A stretch of DNA of 21,240 nucleotides from JAIVHC01 sp049975505 (GCA_049975505.1 JBNGCY010000047.1:1-21240), one strand, 5' to 3'; shown: positions 7,310-15,455, numbered from the stretch's first letter. The notes: generated from the sequence alone by a model not told the origin. A program made the numbers and translations.

Positions 7310-8287
7310 CTAAATCCGGATAACGGACGCCGCCCAGGTCAGACCCGCGCCAAACGTGGTCATGCCCACCACATCTCCCTGTTTGATGGTGCCGTTCTGG
7401 ATCGCTTCATCCAGAGCGATGGGGATGGAGGCAGCGGAGGTGTTGCCGAAGCGTTCTACATTTACAATCAGCTTTTCATGCGGCACCTTGAAGCGCTTCG
7501 CGATGGCCTCGATGATGCGGATATTTGCCTGATGCGGGATCACAAAGTCGAGATCCGCGGCCTGCAGCCCGGCCTGATCCAGAGCCTCATTCAGGGCTCC
7601 GGTCATGGAAGAAACCGCATGGCGGAACACCTCGCGTCCCTGCATGTTGATGGTGGCGTAGTTATTCTTCAGATCGTCTGGTTCGAGGACGTGCTGGCTT
7701 CCCGCCGGGTTGTAGAGCAGATCGCTGTAGTGTCCGTCGCTGTGTATGGTGGTGCTGAGGATGCCGCGCGTGTCATCTGCAGGCCCCAGAACCACGGTGC
7801 CGGCGCCGTCACCGAACAGAACGCAGGTGTTGCGATCCTCCCAGTTCACCATGCTTGAGAGCATCTCCGCCGCGACCACAAGGACGCGCTGATACCCGCA
7901 GGTCTGCATCAGACTGCGCGCGAGATGCAGGCCGTAGAGAAAGCCGGAGCATGCGGCGGAGATATCAAACGCAGCCGCCTTTTTCGCGCCGATTTTTTCC
8001 TGCAGTAGACACGCCATCGCGGGGAATTTCATGTCTCCGGTAACCGTGCCCACGATGATAAGATCTATATCTTCGGCTCTGGTGTCAGCGCGCTTCAGCG
8101 CCTGATTTACCGCATCCGCAGCCAGATCGGAGAGGGCCGTGCCAGGTTCTGCGATGTGGCGCTGGCGGATACCCGAGCGCTCGACAATCCACTCATCGCT
8201 GGTATCTACCATCTGTTCCAGATCGGCATTGGTTAGAATCCGCTCCGGAACGGCGTGTCCACTGCCGAGAATCTGACAGGTCTGCAT
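7310..8287 (-). CDS. fabH: Beta-ketoacyl-ACP synthase III
   Basis: FabH condenses acetyl-CoA with malonyl-ACP to start type II fatty-acid synthesis. The 325 residues fit the family. The catalytic triad is visible: Cys113 in ISAACSGFLYGL, His252 in VIPHQANIRI and Asn282 in RFGNTSAASIP. GDGAGTVVL (159-167) and the C-terminal GAGLTWA also match. The start is the ATG at 8287 with GAGGAGAAC just upstream. It is not in a visible fab cluster here. A candidate promoter lies between it and cysM, so it may be transcribed alone. The 3' ends of fabH and the Nudix gene touch, and no separate terminator is seen between them. Confidence 0.95.
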   Translation of the reverse strand: MQTCQILGSGHAVPERILTNADLEQMVDTSDEWIVERSGIRQRHIAEPGTALSDLAADAVNQALKRADTRAEDIDLIIVGTVTGDMKFPAMACLLQEKIGAKKAAAFDISAACSGFLYGLHLARSLMQTCGYQRVLVVAAEMLSSMVNWEDRNTCVLFGDGAGTVVLGPADDTRGILSTTIHSDGHYSDLLYNPAGSQHVLEPDDLKNNYATINMQGREVFRHAVSSMTGALNEALDQAGLQAADLDFVIPHQANIRIIEAIAKRFKVPHEKLIVNVERFGNTSAASIPIALDEAIQNGTIKQGDVVGMTTFGAGLTWAASVIRI

Positions 8288-8382
8288 AATTGTTCTCCTC
8301 TGCCTTGTTGAATGGTAACCGCCAGTTGAGGTCTTTGGGTACCTACAGTTACCGGGCGGTAAACAGCTACATTGATTTTACC

Positions 8383-8410
8383 CTTATAAGAAGTACTGTG
8401 TTGTCATCAA
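8383..8410 (-). promoter_or_regulatory. Candidate sigma-70 promoter for fabH
   Basis: On the minus strand TTGATG (8410-8405, overlapping the end of cysM) and TATAAG (8388-8383) are separated by 16 bp. They lie about 95 bp before the fabH start. The match is moderate and is based on consensus only. Between this site and the gene, 8310-8376 contains further GTAGCTG / GTAACTG segments and an ACCGCC/GGCGGT inverted repeat that resemble worn-down copies of the local MITE ends. Confidence 0.3.
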
Positions 8411-9342
8411 GGGGGGCAGTTGGCGCAGGTGGAGCGGAACAACGTGGTACTCAGGTAGCGATCACCGCGGTCGGGAAGGATGGTGACGATGGTGCCGCGC
8501 TCCATCCTGGCGGCAACCCTCAGTGCTCCGGCCACGGCGGCTCCGCTCGACATCCCCACAAAAAGCCCTTCATTGATGGCAAGATCGCGCGCACAGTTAA
8601 AGGCTTCATTATCTTGAACAATCAGCTTGTCGTCAAGGTTTTCAGGATGATACAGCTCGGGAACAATGGATTCATTCATGTTCTTCAGCCCCTGTACCTT
8701 GTGCCCCAGGGTGGGTTCGACCGCAATAATTCCGATAGAGGGATTCTTTTCCTTCAGATAGCGTCCGGTGCCCATAATAGTTCCGGAGGTGCCAAGCCCG
8801 GCGACAAAAGCGTCTATGTTGCCTCCGCATTCATTCCATATTTCCGGCCCGGTGGTCTCGTAGTGCGCCTGAGGATTGCTCGGATTGGCGTACTGATTGG
8901 GCATGTAGTAGCGCTTCGGATCCTGCTGCACCAGTTCGTGCGCCATACGGATCGCCCCGTCCGTGGCCTGTCCCGGAGCGGAGAGCACCACTTCGGCGCC
9001 ATAGGCCTCAAGTACAGCGCGGCGCTCCATGCTGACACACGGTGGCATCACGAGTTTGATGCGGATACCCAGGGTGGCGCAGATCATGGCGAGGGCGATG
9101 CCGGTATTTCCGGAGGTGGGTTCAAGCAGGATGCGCTCTTGAGAGAGTTCGCCGCTGGCCAGGGCGTTTCTTATCATGTACCACGCCGGACGATCCTTGA
9201 CGGAACCGCCGGGATTGCTCCCTTCGAGTTTGGCGAGAATACGCACCTTGGGGTTGGGGTTGAGCTTCTTGAGCTCTACCAGCGGGGTGTTGCCGATGGC
9301 GTGAGAGATATGCAGATCGGAAAGTTTATTCAAAGGGTTCAT
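8407..9342 (-). CDS. cysM: Cysteine synthase B (O-acetylserine sulfhydrylase, CysM type)
   Basis: This PLP-dependent enzyme replaces the acetyl group of O-acetylserine with sulfide (or thiosulfate in CysM) to form cysteine. The 311-residue protein has the PLP lysine Lys49 in NPGGSVKDR, the TSGNTG substrate loop (76-81), the phosphate-binding GLGTSGTIMGTGRYL segment, and the C-terminal PDRGDRYLSTTLF motif. The shorter length and YYMPNQYANPSNP segment favour CysM over CysK. It ends in CANCPP (Cys306, Cys309), a CxxC at the extreme C-terminus that is absent from E. coli CysM. The start is ATG at 9342 with AAGG nearby. It lies 66 bp downstream of ubiD on the same strand. Confidence 0.9.
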   Translation of the reverse strand: MNPLNKLSDLHISHAIGNTPLVELKKLNPNPKVRILAKLEGSNPGGSVKDRPAWYMIRNALASGELSQERILLEPTSGNTGIALAMICATLGIRIKLVMPPCVSMERRAVLEAYGAEVVLSAPGQATDGAIRMAHELVQQDPKRYYMPNQYANPSNPQAHYETTGPEIWNECGGNIDAFVAGLGTSGTIMGTGRYLKEKNPSIGIIAVEPTLGHKVQGLKNMNESIVPELYHPENLDDKLIVQDNEAFNCARDLAINEGLFVGMSSGAAVAGALRVAARMERGTIVTILPDRGDRYLSTTLFRSTCANCPP

Positions 9343-9408
9343 GAGCCTTCATATGTTATTTAAGGAGAGTTAGCGTTGATACCTTCACAGGACGCATCAA
9401 CTGCGAGT

Positions 9409-11250
9409 TCATATAATACCATGAAGCGGGCCACCCTTACATGCCAGACGCTCAAGTTTTTCCTCCACCTGCGCATCTTCTATCAGGGGCGGGGCGTGGT
9501 GTGCCTTGCGGCGTGCGTCTATCACCAGAGAACCTTCGCAACCCCAGTGCTTTGCTACACATGAGGCTCCTATACCGAAGATATCCCGCGCCGGATCGGA
9601 GCGGGTAAAGGTAACCCACACAAAGTTATTAAAAGTCGCGGCGGCAAAGGCGCTGTCATCGCAGAGCACCACCAGGGGGAACTGATTGATGCTCGCCTGC
9701 GGGGTAAGGCTGGTGCAGAAGCGCTCCAGATCCAGGGTGGGGCTGGCATCCGGGGCCGTGCACTCCGGTCCTTCCACCAGCAGAACCCCGGGGATGGGTA
9801 CCCGCGGATTGTCAAAATCGGGGGGAAGTACAAGGTTTTCCGGGCAGTTCCGGGGCAGTTCGCGTCTGGATTCACCGCAGGCGGCAATCACCACTTTGGA
9901 ACCCTGGTTGAGGCCGTCCCCGCTGTAGTCGAGGGTGTCGATAGTGGTACGGGTGTGAAAGTGCAGATCGCGCCTCCAGTCGCAGCGCTGCAGGCAGTGT
10001 TGCAGAAACAGCGACACATTGTGGATATCCAGATGCGGGTTGTCTGCGATATCGGCAATGAAGAGGTATTTGGCCAGCGACAGCTGCCCCTGGCCGAGGA
10101 TGGCGTTGGCCTGGGTCAGGAGCTCCTGCGGGCGCTGTGCGCGCCGGTACGGGGTATAGCGCTCCGAGCCGAGCGCGAGCAGAAGCGGATGAACCCCGGC
10201 GGCATCCACCGCATGTACCGCTTTCACCCCCGGCAATACCGTGGGAATGAGCTCGCCGGTGAGTTCGTGGATAAAGGTGCCGAAGCTGGTATCCTCCTGG
10301 GGCGGACGCCCGACACTGGTAAAAGGCCAGATCGCATCGGGGCGGTGATACACGCGGTGCACATCCATTACCGGAAATTCGTGGGTCAGGCTGTAATATC
10401 CCAGATGATCCCCGAACGGCCCTTCCGGTTTGGTGCGGGTGGGGTCGATGGAGCCGCAGATGACAAAATCGGCCTCGGCGGGAAACGGCAGGGTGTTGTC
10501 TCCTCTGGTCATGGGGATGCGATGCCCACCCAGAAGCCCGGCAAAACTCAACTCCGGCATCCCCTCGGGCAGGGGCATAACTGCGGCGACACTCATGCTC
10601 GGGGCTCCACCCACAAAGATATTTACCGGCAGCGCTTCGCCACGCGCAGCGGCAGCCTGATGGTGCACTCCGATTCCGCGGTGGATCTGGTAGTGCAGTC
10701 CCACCTCCTGATCCTGAATATACGCATTACCGCCCATCTGTACCCGGTACATTCCCAGATTGGAATGCCCGCTGCCGCGCTGTTGCGGGTCTTCACTGTA
10801 TACCTGGGGCAGGGTGATGAAAGGTCCACCGTCATCGGGCCAGGAGACCAGCTGGGGCAGATCGCTGATGCGGCACTGATGTTCGAGAATCGGCCCTTTC
10901 CCGGTGCGCCGCGGCAGAAGATGAAATGCCGCAAGGGGGGTGCGCGCAAATTGCCACGGGCGTTTAAATGCGGCACCGGGGTTGATCTTTGCCTCCACCA
11001 GGCGCTTTACCACCGGCAGGGTGTCGCGAAAGATAAAACGCGTGCGCTCCAGGGTGCCGAACAGGTTTCCGAGCATGGGGAATTTGCACCCCCGCACATT
11101 AGTGAACAGCAGCGCCGGTCCTCCGGCGGCGTAAACCCGGCGCTGAATAGAGGCGATTTCCAGATGCGGATCCAGTTCCGTGTCAATGCGACACAACTGC
11201 CCATGCGCCTCCAGATCAGTGACACAGGTTTGAAGATTTTTGTAGCCCAT
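9409..11250 (-). CDS. ubiD: UbiD-family prenylated-FMN decarboxylase
   Basis: UbiD enzymes decarboxylate aromatic or alpha,beta-unsaturated acids using prenylated FMN made by a UbiX partner. No ubiX is in this window. The 613 residues are longer than E. coli UbiD (~497) and match the long subfamily found in menaquinone-using bacteria, with a ~110-residue C-terminal extension. Visible signatures are SNLGMYRVQ (163-171; Asn164 and Arg169), HYQIHRGIG (His190), and PEGPFGDHLGYYS with Glu276 and Asp281 in the catalytic Glu/Asp positions. In FVICGSID, Cys265 stands where Fdc1-type enzymes have a metal-binding Glu. A role in menaquinone synthesis or aromatic-acid metabolism is plausible but unproven. 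ATG at 11250 has GGGAGGG upstream. The LOG gene ends 29 bp upstream, so they are probably cotranscribed. Confidence 0.88.
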   Translation of the reverse strand: MGYKNLQTCVTDLEAHGQLCRIDTELDPHLEIASIQRRVYAAGGPALLFTNVRGCKFPMLGNLFGTLERTRFIFRDTLPVVKRLVEAKINPGAAFKRPWQFARTPLAAFHLLPRRTGKGPILEHQCRISDLPQLVSWPDDGGPFITLPQVYSEDPQQRGSGHSNLGMYRVQMGGNAYIQDQEVGLHYQIHRGIGVHHQAAAARGEALPVNIFVGGAPSMSVAAVMPLPEGMPELSFAGLLGGHRIPMTRGDNTLPFPAEADFVICGSIDPTRTKPEGPFGDHLGYYSLTHEFPVMDVHRVYHRPDAIWPFTSVGRPPQEDTSFGTFIHELTGELIPTVLPGVKAVHAVDAAGVHPLLLALGSERYTPYRRAQRPQELLTQANAILGQGQLSLAKYLFIADIADNPHLDIHNVSLFLQHCLQRCDWRRDLHFHTRTTIDTLDYSGDGLNQGSKVVIAACGESRRELPRNCPENLVLPPDFDNPRVPIPGVLLVEGPECTAPDASPTLDLERFCTSLTPQASINQFPLVVLCDDSAFAAATFNNFVWVTFTRSDPARDIFGIGASCVAKHWGCEGSLVIDARRKAHHAPPLIEDAQVEEKLERLACKGGPLHGII

Positions 11251-11279
11251 ACGCTACCCTCCCGTACTCGTTGAAGCAG

Positions 11280-12326
11280 CTACCGTGCTTCAGGATCAAA
11301 AAACGAGTTGATGCGCCGGATAAGAGCCACCATGTACCCGTGATTGCGGCGGTTGAAATCGAGGGCGAGGCGGGGCAGATTCCATAAATCGGGCTCATCG
11401 TGCTCCTTTTCAAATGCAGTGCAGGCGCGGATACTGCCCCCATTGTTGAGGAGTTCGCCGAATTCCTCCTGCAGAATGGATATCTGATCCGGAGTAAGAC
11501 TTTTATTCAGGCGGATTACCAGGGTTTCATCCACGTAACGGCTCGAATGATACACGCGGTAGAAGTTATTGATCACCTCCAGCGCTTCCTGCGGACTGCT
11601 GGTGATGGTGAAAAGGCCGAAATCCTCTCCGGAGATAAGGTTGCGCGGCAGAAGAACATTGCGCATGAACTGGAACAGATCCTCCCAGTAGGTGCTGTCC
11701 TCGTCATCAATCAGCACCAGGGGCATGGGGGGATTCTTCCCGGTCTGGATCAGGGTCAGGGTCTCCATCGCCTCATCCAGAGTGCCGAATCCGCCGGGAA
11801 ACAGCGCCACCGCATGGGCTTCTTTGAGAAACGCCACCTTGCGGTTGAAAAAGTACTTGTACATCAGGGTGCGTTCACTGCCGTGCATAACCTTGTTGGT
11901 ACTCTGCTCGAACGGTAGACGGATATTGACCGCAAAGGAGTTTTCCGAGCCGGCGCCTTCGTTGCCGGCTTCCATGATCCCCCCGCCTCCGCCGGTGATT
12001 ACCATGTAGTTGTGTTCTGCCAGCAGGCGCGCGAAAGCAACACATTTCTGATAGATAGGTTCATCGGGTGTGGTGCGCGCGGAGCCGAAAATAGTCACCT
12101 TGCGCCGGTGGCGGTAGGGACTGAACACCTCATTGGTGATGCGCATTTCGTTCATGGTGGTGCGCATCAGTTTCAGATCAGCGAGGTAGTCGCTGCTTGT
12201 TCCCGCTTTAAGGGCACTGATGATCATATCGCGGATGATGCGGGGGTGATGCACTCCCACCGCATCTATCAACTCATCTATTCTGGTGTCAATCGGGCCG
12301 TTTTTGCGTTTAAAGGATAAATCCAT
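11280..12326 (-). CDS. LOG-family nucleotide phosphoribohydrolase (TIGR00730-like)
   Basis: LOG-family proteins hydrolyse the N-glycosidic bond of nucleoside 5'-monophosphates. Plant LOG activates cytokinins; bacterial relatives such as PpnN act on purine nucleotides. The 348-residue protein has the Rossmann start IFGSART (79-85), TGGGGGIMEAGNEGA (111-125), and the hallmark PGGFGTLDE (177-185) with its catalytic Glu. About 65 residues precede the core and about 100 follow it, so it is longer than minimal LOG proteins (~200) but shorter than PpnN (~450). The ATG at 12326 has only a weak ribosome binding site. It lies between the YkgJ-type gene (30 bp upstream) and ubiD (29 bp downstream), which suggests one operon. 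Confidence 0.85.
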   Translation of the reverse strand: MDLSFKRKNGPIDTRIDELIDAVGVHHPRIIRDMIISALKAGTSSDYLADLKLMRTTMNEMRITNEVFSPYRHRRKVTIFGSARTTPDEPIYQKCVAFARLLAEHNYMVITGGGGGIMEAGNEGAGSENSFAVNIRLPFEQSTNKVMHGSERTLMYKYFFNRKVAFLKEAHAVALFPGGFGTLDEAMETLTLIQTGKNPPMPLVLIDDEDSTYWEDLFQFMRNVLLPRNLISGEDFGLFTITSSPQEALEVINNFYRVYHSSRYVDETLVIRLNKSLTPDQISILQEEFGELLNNGGSIRACTAFEKEHDEPDLWNLPRLALDFNRRNHGYMVALIRRINSFFDPEAR

Positions 12327-12356
12327 ATCTATGTCCGATGTTCAGGGGTCCGGGGG

Positions 12357-12899
12357 TTAAATACTCCTGCGCTGCAAGAGTTGCTGTGTGCCAAGCCTGC
12401 TGGTGCCGATAAACAAGCCACGCAGACTAGAGCCGGTATAGCGTTCGTCTACTTCAGCATAGTGGGCACGCAGGAGTTTTTCCATGCGATAAAATGCCTC
12501 CACTTGTGTCTCATTCATGCGTGCTTCTATGTGGTCGCAGATGAAGGTGACGCAGTTAAACGGGCGCAGGTTTACATCCAGACTGCAGCCGCGCGGGGTA
12601 AGAAACGGACAGGTAGAGGAAAAATCCACTTCGGGTACGTCGTTGCGCAGAAGAGCAGCAACCACATTGATGAGGGTGATGTGGTTGTGGCCATGCTCAC
12701 AGCAGGAGCCGGAGCAAGTGCGGCATGCCTTGCTGCCGTCCGCGTCGAGAAACAGAGTGTGGATCTGTTCCTGCACCGATTCAATCAGGGCGATGCGCTG
12801 TTTTAACCACTGCAGTTCCTCATCCGCAATGCTGTTTAGTTCGCGCCGAAGCTGATTCAGTATCTCATCCCAGCGCGTATGTCGATTGGAACTCAGCAT
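12357..12899 (-). CDS. YkgJ-family Cys-cluster (zinc/iron-chelating) protein
   Basis: The 180-residue protein contains the CxxCxxxCC cluster of the YkgJ / UPF0153 family: CRTCSGSCC in the first third, then CPFLTPRGCSLDVNLRPFNC and FICD. Together these supply eight or more cysteines for metal or Fe-S binding. The N-terminal ~45 residues are charged and helical (WDEILNQLRRELNSIADEELQW). Members are often called Fe-S oxidoreductases, but the biochemical function is not established. It appears to be the first gene of a minus-strand group with the LOG and ubiD genes. Its 5' region is occupied by a MITE-like repeat starting only about 40 bp upstream, which could supply or disturb its promoter. Confidence 0.8.
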   Translation of the reverse strand: MLSSNRHTRWDEILNQLRRELNSIADEELQWLKQRIALIESVQEQIHTLFLDADGSKACRTCSGSCCEHGHNHITLINVVAALLRNDVPEVDFSSTCPFLTPRGCSLDVNLRPFNCVTFICDHIEARMNETQVEAFYRMEKLLRAHYAEVDERYTGSSLRGLFIGTSRLGTQQLLQRRSI

Positions 12900-12937
12900 G
12901 AAATTATCGACTTATTCAAAAGAGGGTAAATTATTCT

Positions 12938-13085
12938 GCATTCAGTTCCTGGTCGGGGTTAGTGGCACCCATGAAAAGGGCGTCTGTCGCCACGGACGGC
13001 GACAGTCGAACGGCCATGGACGGCCCCAATCCCAAACAGGCGTGTCCCTTGGAATGGGTGTCGCTAACCCCGACTGAGCAGCTAC
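12938..13085. mobile_element. MITE-like hairpin repeat, copy 2 (older copy)
   Basis: This copy shares the core of the element at 6275: ACCC ATG AAAAGGGCG, the perfect CTGTCGCC / GGCGACAG hairpin, GTCGAACGGCCATGGACGG, then GTGTCCCTTGGAATGGGTG. Its outer stem is a different sequence that still pairs perfectly: GTCGGGGTTAG on the left (from 12952) and CTAACCCCGAC on the right (13063-13073). The right end TGAGCAGCTAC (13075-13085) resembles the TGAACAGTTAC end of copy 1. The left end is degraded and no clean target duplication is visible, so the left boundary is approximate. It has about 12 extra bases in the right half of the core relative to copy 1. Confidence 0.65.
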
Positions 13086-13105
13086 GTGTAATTCAAAGTA
13101 AAAAA

Positions 13106-13493
13106 GGTCGAAGAAGCCCATAAGCCGGGTTCTGTACCACTGTCTGTTACCAGGGCAGTGGTGGCGATCATTCCTCTAGGATCACCGTTGCCGGTGACCT
13201 CAAGCAGCCAACCCGGAAGCTTCGGACGGACCGCCCTCAAACGCTTCCCTATTCGGCCTTGCTCCGGATGGGGTTTACCTAGCTTCCGACGTCACCGCCG
13301 GAACTGGTGAGCTCTTACCTCACCGTTTCACCCTTACCTGCACCCAAACAGATGCAGGCGGTTTGTTTTCTGTGGCACTTTCCCTGGGGTCACCCCCGGT
13401 TCCCGTTAGGAACCATCCTGTCCTGCGGAGCCCGGACTTTCCTCCCGTCCTATCCGAAGGATAGAACCGGCGATCGCCTGTGCTTCTTCGACC
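13106..13493 (-). ncRNA. rnpB: RNase P RNA, bacterial class A
   Basis: This is the catalytic RNA of RNase P, which matures tRNA 5' ends. Read on the minus strand it contains GAGGAAAGTCCGGGCTCC near the 5' end, CAGGGAAAGTGCCACAGAAA, the GTAAGGGTGAAACGGTG block, and the 3' element ACAGAACCCGGCTTA. All are universal class A signatures. The ends are set by P1: GGTCGAAGAAGC at 13493-13482 pairs perfectly with GCTTCTTCGACC at 13117-13106, a 12-bp helix. A run of U (13105-13100) follows the 3' strand, fitting termination there. The RNA begins about 15 nt after the stop codon of the zinc-ribbon gene on the same strand, so it may be processed from a cotranscript. An ORF on the opposite strand across it is spurious. 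Confidence 0.96.
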
Positions 13494-13507
13494 ATGTTTT
13501 TAGAATA

Positions 13508-14215
13508 CTACGCCTCTTCAATATACAACAACCGATTACACTGTGGACAGGTGGAGATGTTCTTGCTTTTGAGCATATTGTTGAAGAACTGCGGCGGCAG
13601 GCGCATGTGACACCCGGTGCAGGTGTAGTTTTTTGCTTCCACCAGCGCCACACTATTAAGGCGTTTCAGCACCAGCTCATAGCGTTTGCGCAGAGGTTCC
13701 GGTACCTGGGCGATGAGTTTGTCGCGCTTGGGTGTTTGCGTGGCTTCGATCTCTTCCATCTCCGCCACCAGGGTCTCAATATCCTTGAGCTGATTTTCGT
13801 TGTCGCTGTTGAGTTCGTCAAGCTCGGTCTGTTTGTCGTTTTTATCCGCTTCGAGTTCGTCCTGCACCTGTTGTTTGAGCTTCAGCGCTTCTTCGATATC
13901 CTTGACATTTTTCTTGGCCGCATCGACCTCTTTTAAGATGGCCAGATATTCTTTCTGGGTTTTGACTTCGGGCAGGCGGTCTTCAGCTTTTGTCACGTTG
14001 TCCTGCTCTTTGGCCAGATCCTGGTTCAGGCTGGCGACATCCTCGGCTACCTCGTCGATCTGCTCCTGAATTGAGGCGACAATTTTTTCAAGCTTCTCGG
14101 CCTGGGCCATGAGCTTGTCCTTGCGGGTCAGGAGCTCGTCCTTCTTGCTGCGCGCCTCAAGAATCTTCTGATCGAGTTCCTGCACGTCAATCAACTGCTG
14201 TACTTCTTCCTTCAC
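13508..14215 (-). CDS. Coiled-coil protein with C4 zinc ribbon (CT398-like)
   Basis: The 235-residue protein is almost entirely a long antiparallel-type coiled coil (residues ~1-175, heptad-rich with Lys/Glu). It ends in a zinc ribbon with two knuckles, CTGC (in NYTCTGCHMRLPPQ) and CPQC near the C-terminus. This is the architecture of the Chlamydia CT398 / 'C4-type zinc ribbon domain' family. Proposed links of that family include RpoN and type III secretion in Chlamydia; the general function is unknown. The start is GTG at 14215, preceded by GGAGGAGATAAC. It lies 43 bp downstream of the Nif3-like gene and 15 bp upstream of rnpB, all on one strand. Confidence 0.88.
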   Translation of the reverse strand: MKEEVQQLIDVQELDQKILEARSKKDELLTRKDKLMAQAEKLEKIVASIQEQIDEVAEDVASLNQDLAKEQDNVTKAEDRLPEVKTQKEYLAILKEVDAAKKNVKDIEEALKLKQQVQDELEADKNDKQTELDELNSDNENQLKDIETLVAEMEEIEATQTPKRDKLIAQVPEPLRKRYELVLKRLNSVALVEAKNYTCTGCHMRLPPQFFNNMLKSKNISTCPQCNRLLYIEEA

Positions 14216-14258
14216 GTTATCTCCTCCGTTACAGAATTGGGGAATAAAATCAGGCTGT

Positions 14259-15386
14259 TCAGATAAAAGTAAACGGGTCCTGTTCGTTGGGGGCGGTTAT
14301 AATCTCGGTGGTATAGCCGCGTTTTTTCAGTTCCGGGGCAATGGTGCGGCACAGCCCTTCTGCGGCTATGATCTCGGTGGCGAAGTGGCCGGCATCGATG
14401 ATATTGAGCCCTAGTTCGGCCGCGGTCTGGGCTTCATGGTATTTCAGGTCTCCGGTTACCATGGTGTCGGCGCCGCTGAATTTTGCCGCAAACATGGCGC
14501 TGCTGCCACTGCCGCTGCACACAGCTATACGCTGCGCTCTGGCGTCCGGGGCTCCGACCATGCGCAGTCCGGAGCATCCGAGGCGCTCTTTGCAGGTGTG
14601 GGCAAACTCCTCCAGGGTGACAGGGGCTTCGAGCCGGCCTATCCGCCCCAGGCCTGTGTTTTCGTTGCGGTTGCGCAGGTCAAACAGATCGTAGGCCACC
14701 TCTTCATATGGATGTGCCTTGAACATCTGTTTCAGCACCTTATCGAGTTTGCGCCGCGGCACTATGGTTTCAATGCGCGTTTCATCCACGGATTCGAGTT
14801 CACCGTTACTTCCGAGGAACGGGTCACTTCCTTCCAGAGGGCGGAACTGTCCGCGCCCGCGCAGGGAAAAAGCACATTTATCGTATTGCCCTATATGCCC
14901 TGCTCCACCCTTGAACAAGGCTTCTTTTACCTCTTCGACGTGGGAGTCGGGCACGTATACCATGAGTTTGAAATATTCCTCCTGGCGGGAGGGTTGCAGA
15001 ACTCTGGTTTGTTTCAGATCGAGGACGGTGGCGAGCCAGTCGTTGAGTCCGTTGGCGCCGCTGTCGAGGTTGGTGTGGGCACAGACGATGTTGATGTTAT
15101 GGCGCAGGGCGAAGGCGATGCAGTTGCCGGTGGGATCGGAGGTACTGATCTGTTTCAGGGGCTTGAAAATCAGAGGATGGTGGGTGAGGAGAAGCTGGCA
15201 CTTGTGTTTCCGGGCTTGTTCCAGGTTGGCGAAGGTTGGATCCAGGGCAACCATGATGCGTTCCACGCTGCTGCCTGGCTCACCCACCTGAAGCCCCACG
15301 TTATCCCACTCCTCGGCCAGATCGGGTGGATAAAGCTGATGAATAATACCGATAACTTCATGTAGATGCAGGGTATGGGTTTTCAT
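14259..15386 (-). CDS. Nif3-like dinuclear metal-centre hexameric protein
   Basis: The protein belongs to the NIF3 / YbgI / GTP cyclohydrolase I type 2-like family, which forms toroidal hexamers with a dinuclear metal site. Its enzymatic role is unresolved. Visible features are EEWDNVGLQVG (residues ~26-36), LLLTHHPLIFKPL with the metal-binding His pair, ...CAHTNLDSG, and the C-terminal GDLKYHEAQTAAELGLNIIDAGHFATE. The ~375-residue length indicates the long form with a central PII-like insert (EEYFKLMVYVPDSHVEEVKEAL...). The ATG at 15386 is preferred because GGTGA lies 7 nt upstream. A TTG two codons earlier leaves no spacing. It heads the unit that continues into the zinc-ribbon gene and rnpB. 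Confidence 0.9.
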   Translation of the reverse strand: MKTHTLHLHEVIGIIHQLYPPDLAEEWDNVGLQVGEPGSSVERIMVALDPTFANLEQARKHKCQLLLTHHPLIFKPLKQISTSDPTGNCIAFALRHNINIVCAHTNLDSGANGLNDWLATVLDLKQTRVLQPSRQEEYFKLMVYVPDSHVEEVKEALFKGGAGHIGQYDKCAFSLRGRGQFRPLEGSDPFLGSNGELESVDETRIETIVPRRKLDKVLKQMFKAHPYEEVAYDLFDLRNRNENTGLGRIGRLEAPVTLEEFAHTCKERLGCSGLRMVGAPDARAQRIAVCSGSGSSAMFAAKFSGADTMVTGDLKYHEAQTAAELGLNIIDAGHFATEIIAAEGLCRTIAPELKKRGYTTEIITAPNEQDPFTFI

Positions 15387-15419
15387 ATCCAAGTCACCGT
15401 ATTTGCACTGCGGGGGTAC

Positions 15420-15455
15420 AAAAAAAGAGAGTGCACCTTGTCAAGGTGCACTCTC
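15420..15455 (-). terminator. Strong intrinsic terminator behind the tRNA gene
   Basis: A perfect 13-bp stem (GAGAGTGCACCTT at 15427-15439 with AAGGTGCACTCTC at 15443-15455) encloses a 3-nt loop. On the minus strand it is followed by a run of seven T (15426-15420). It terminates transcription coming from the tRNA gene and insulates the Nif3 gene about 35 bp further on. Confidence 0.9.

Noticed and set aside
9955..11274. A 439-codon plus-strand ORF opposite ubiD
   Set aside because: It is antisense to a well-supported UbiD and has no motif or start signal.
13307..13936. A 209-codon plus-strand ORF
   Set aside because: It runs antisense across RNase P RNA and the zinc-ribbon gene and has no ribosome binding site or family resemblance.
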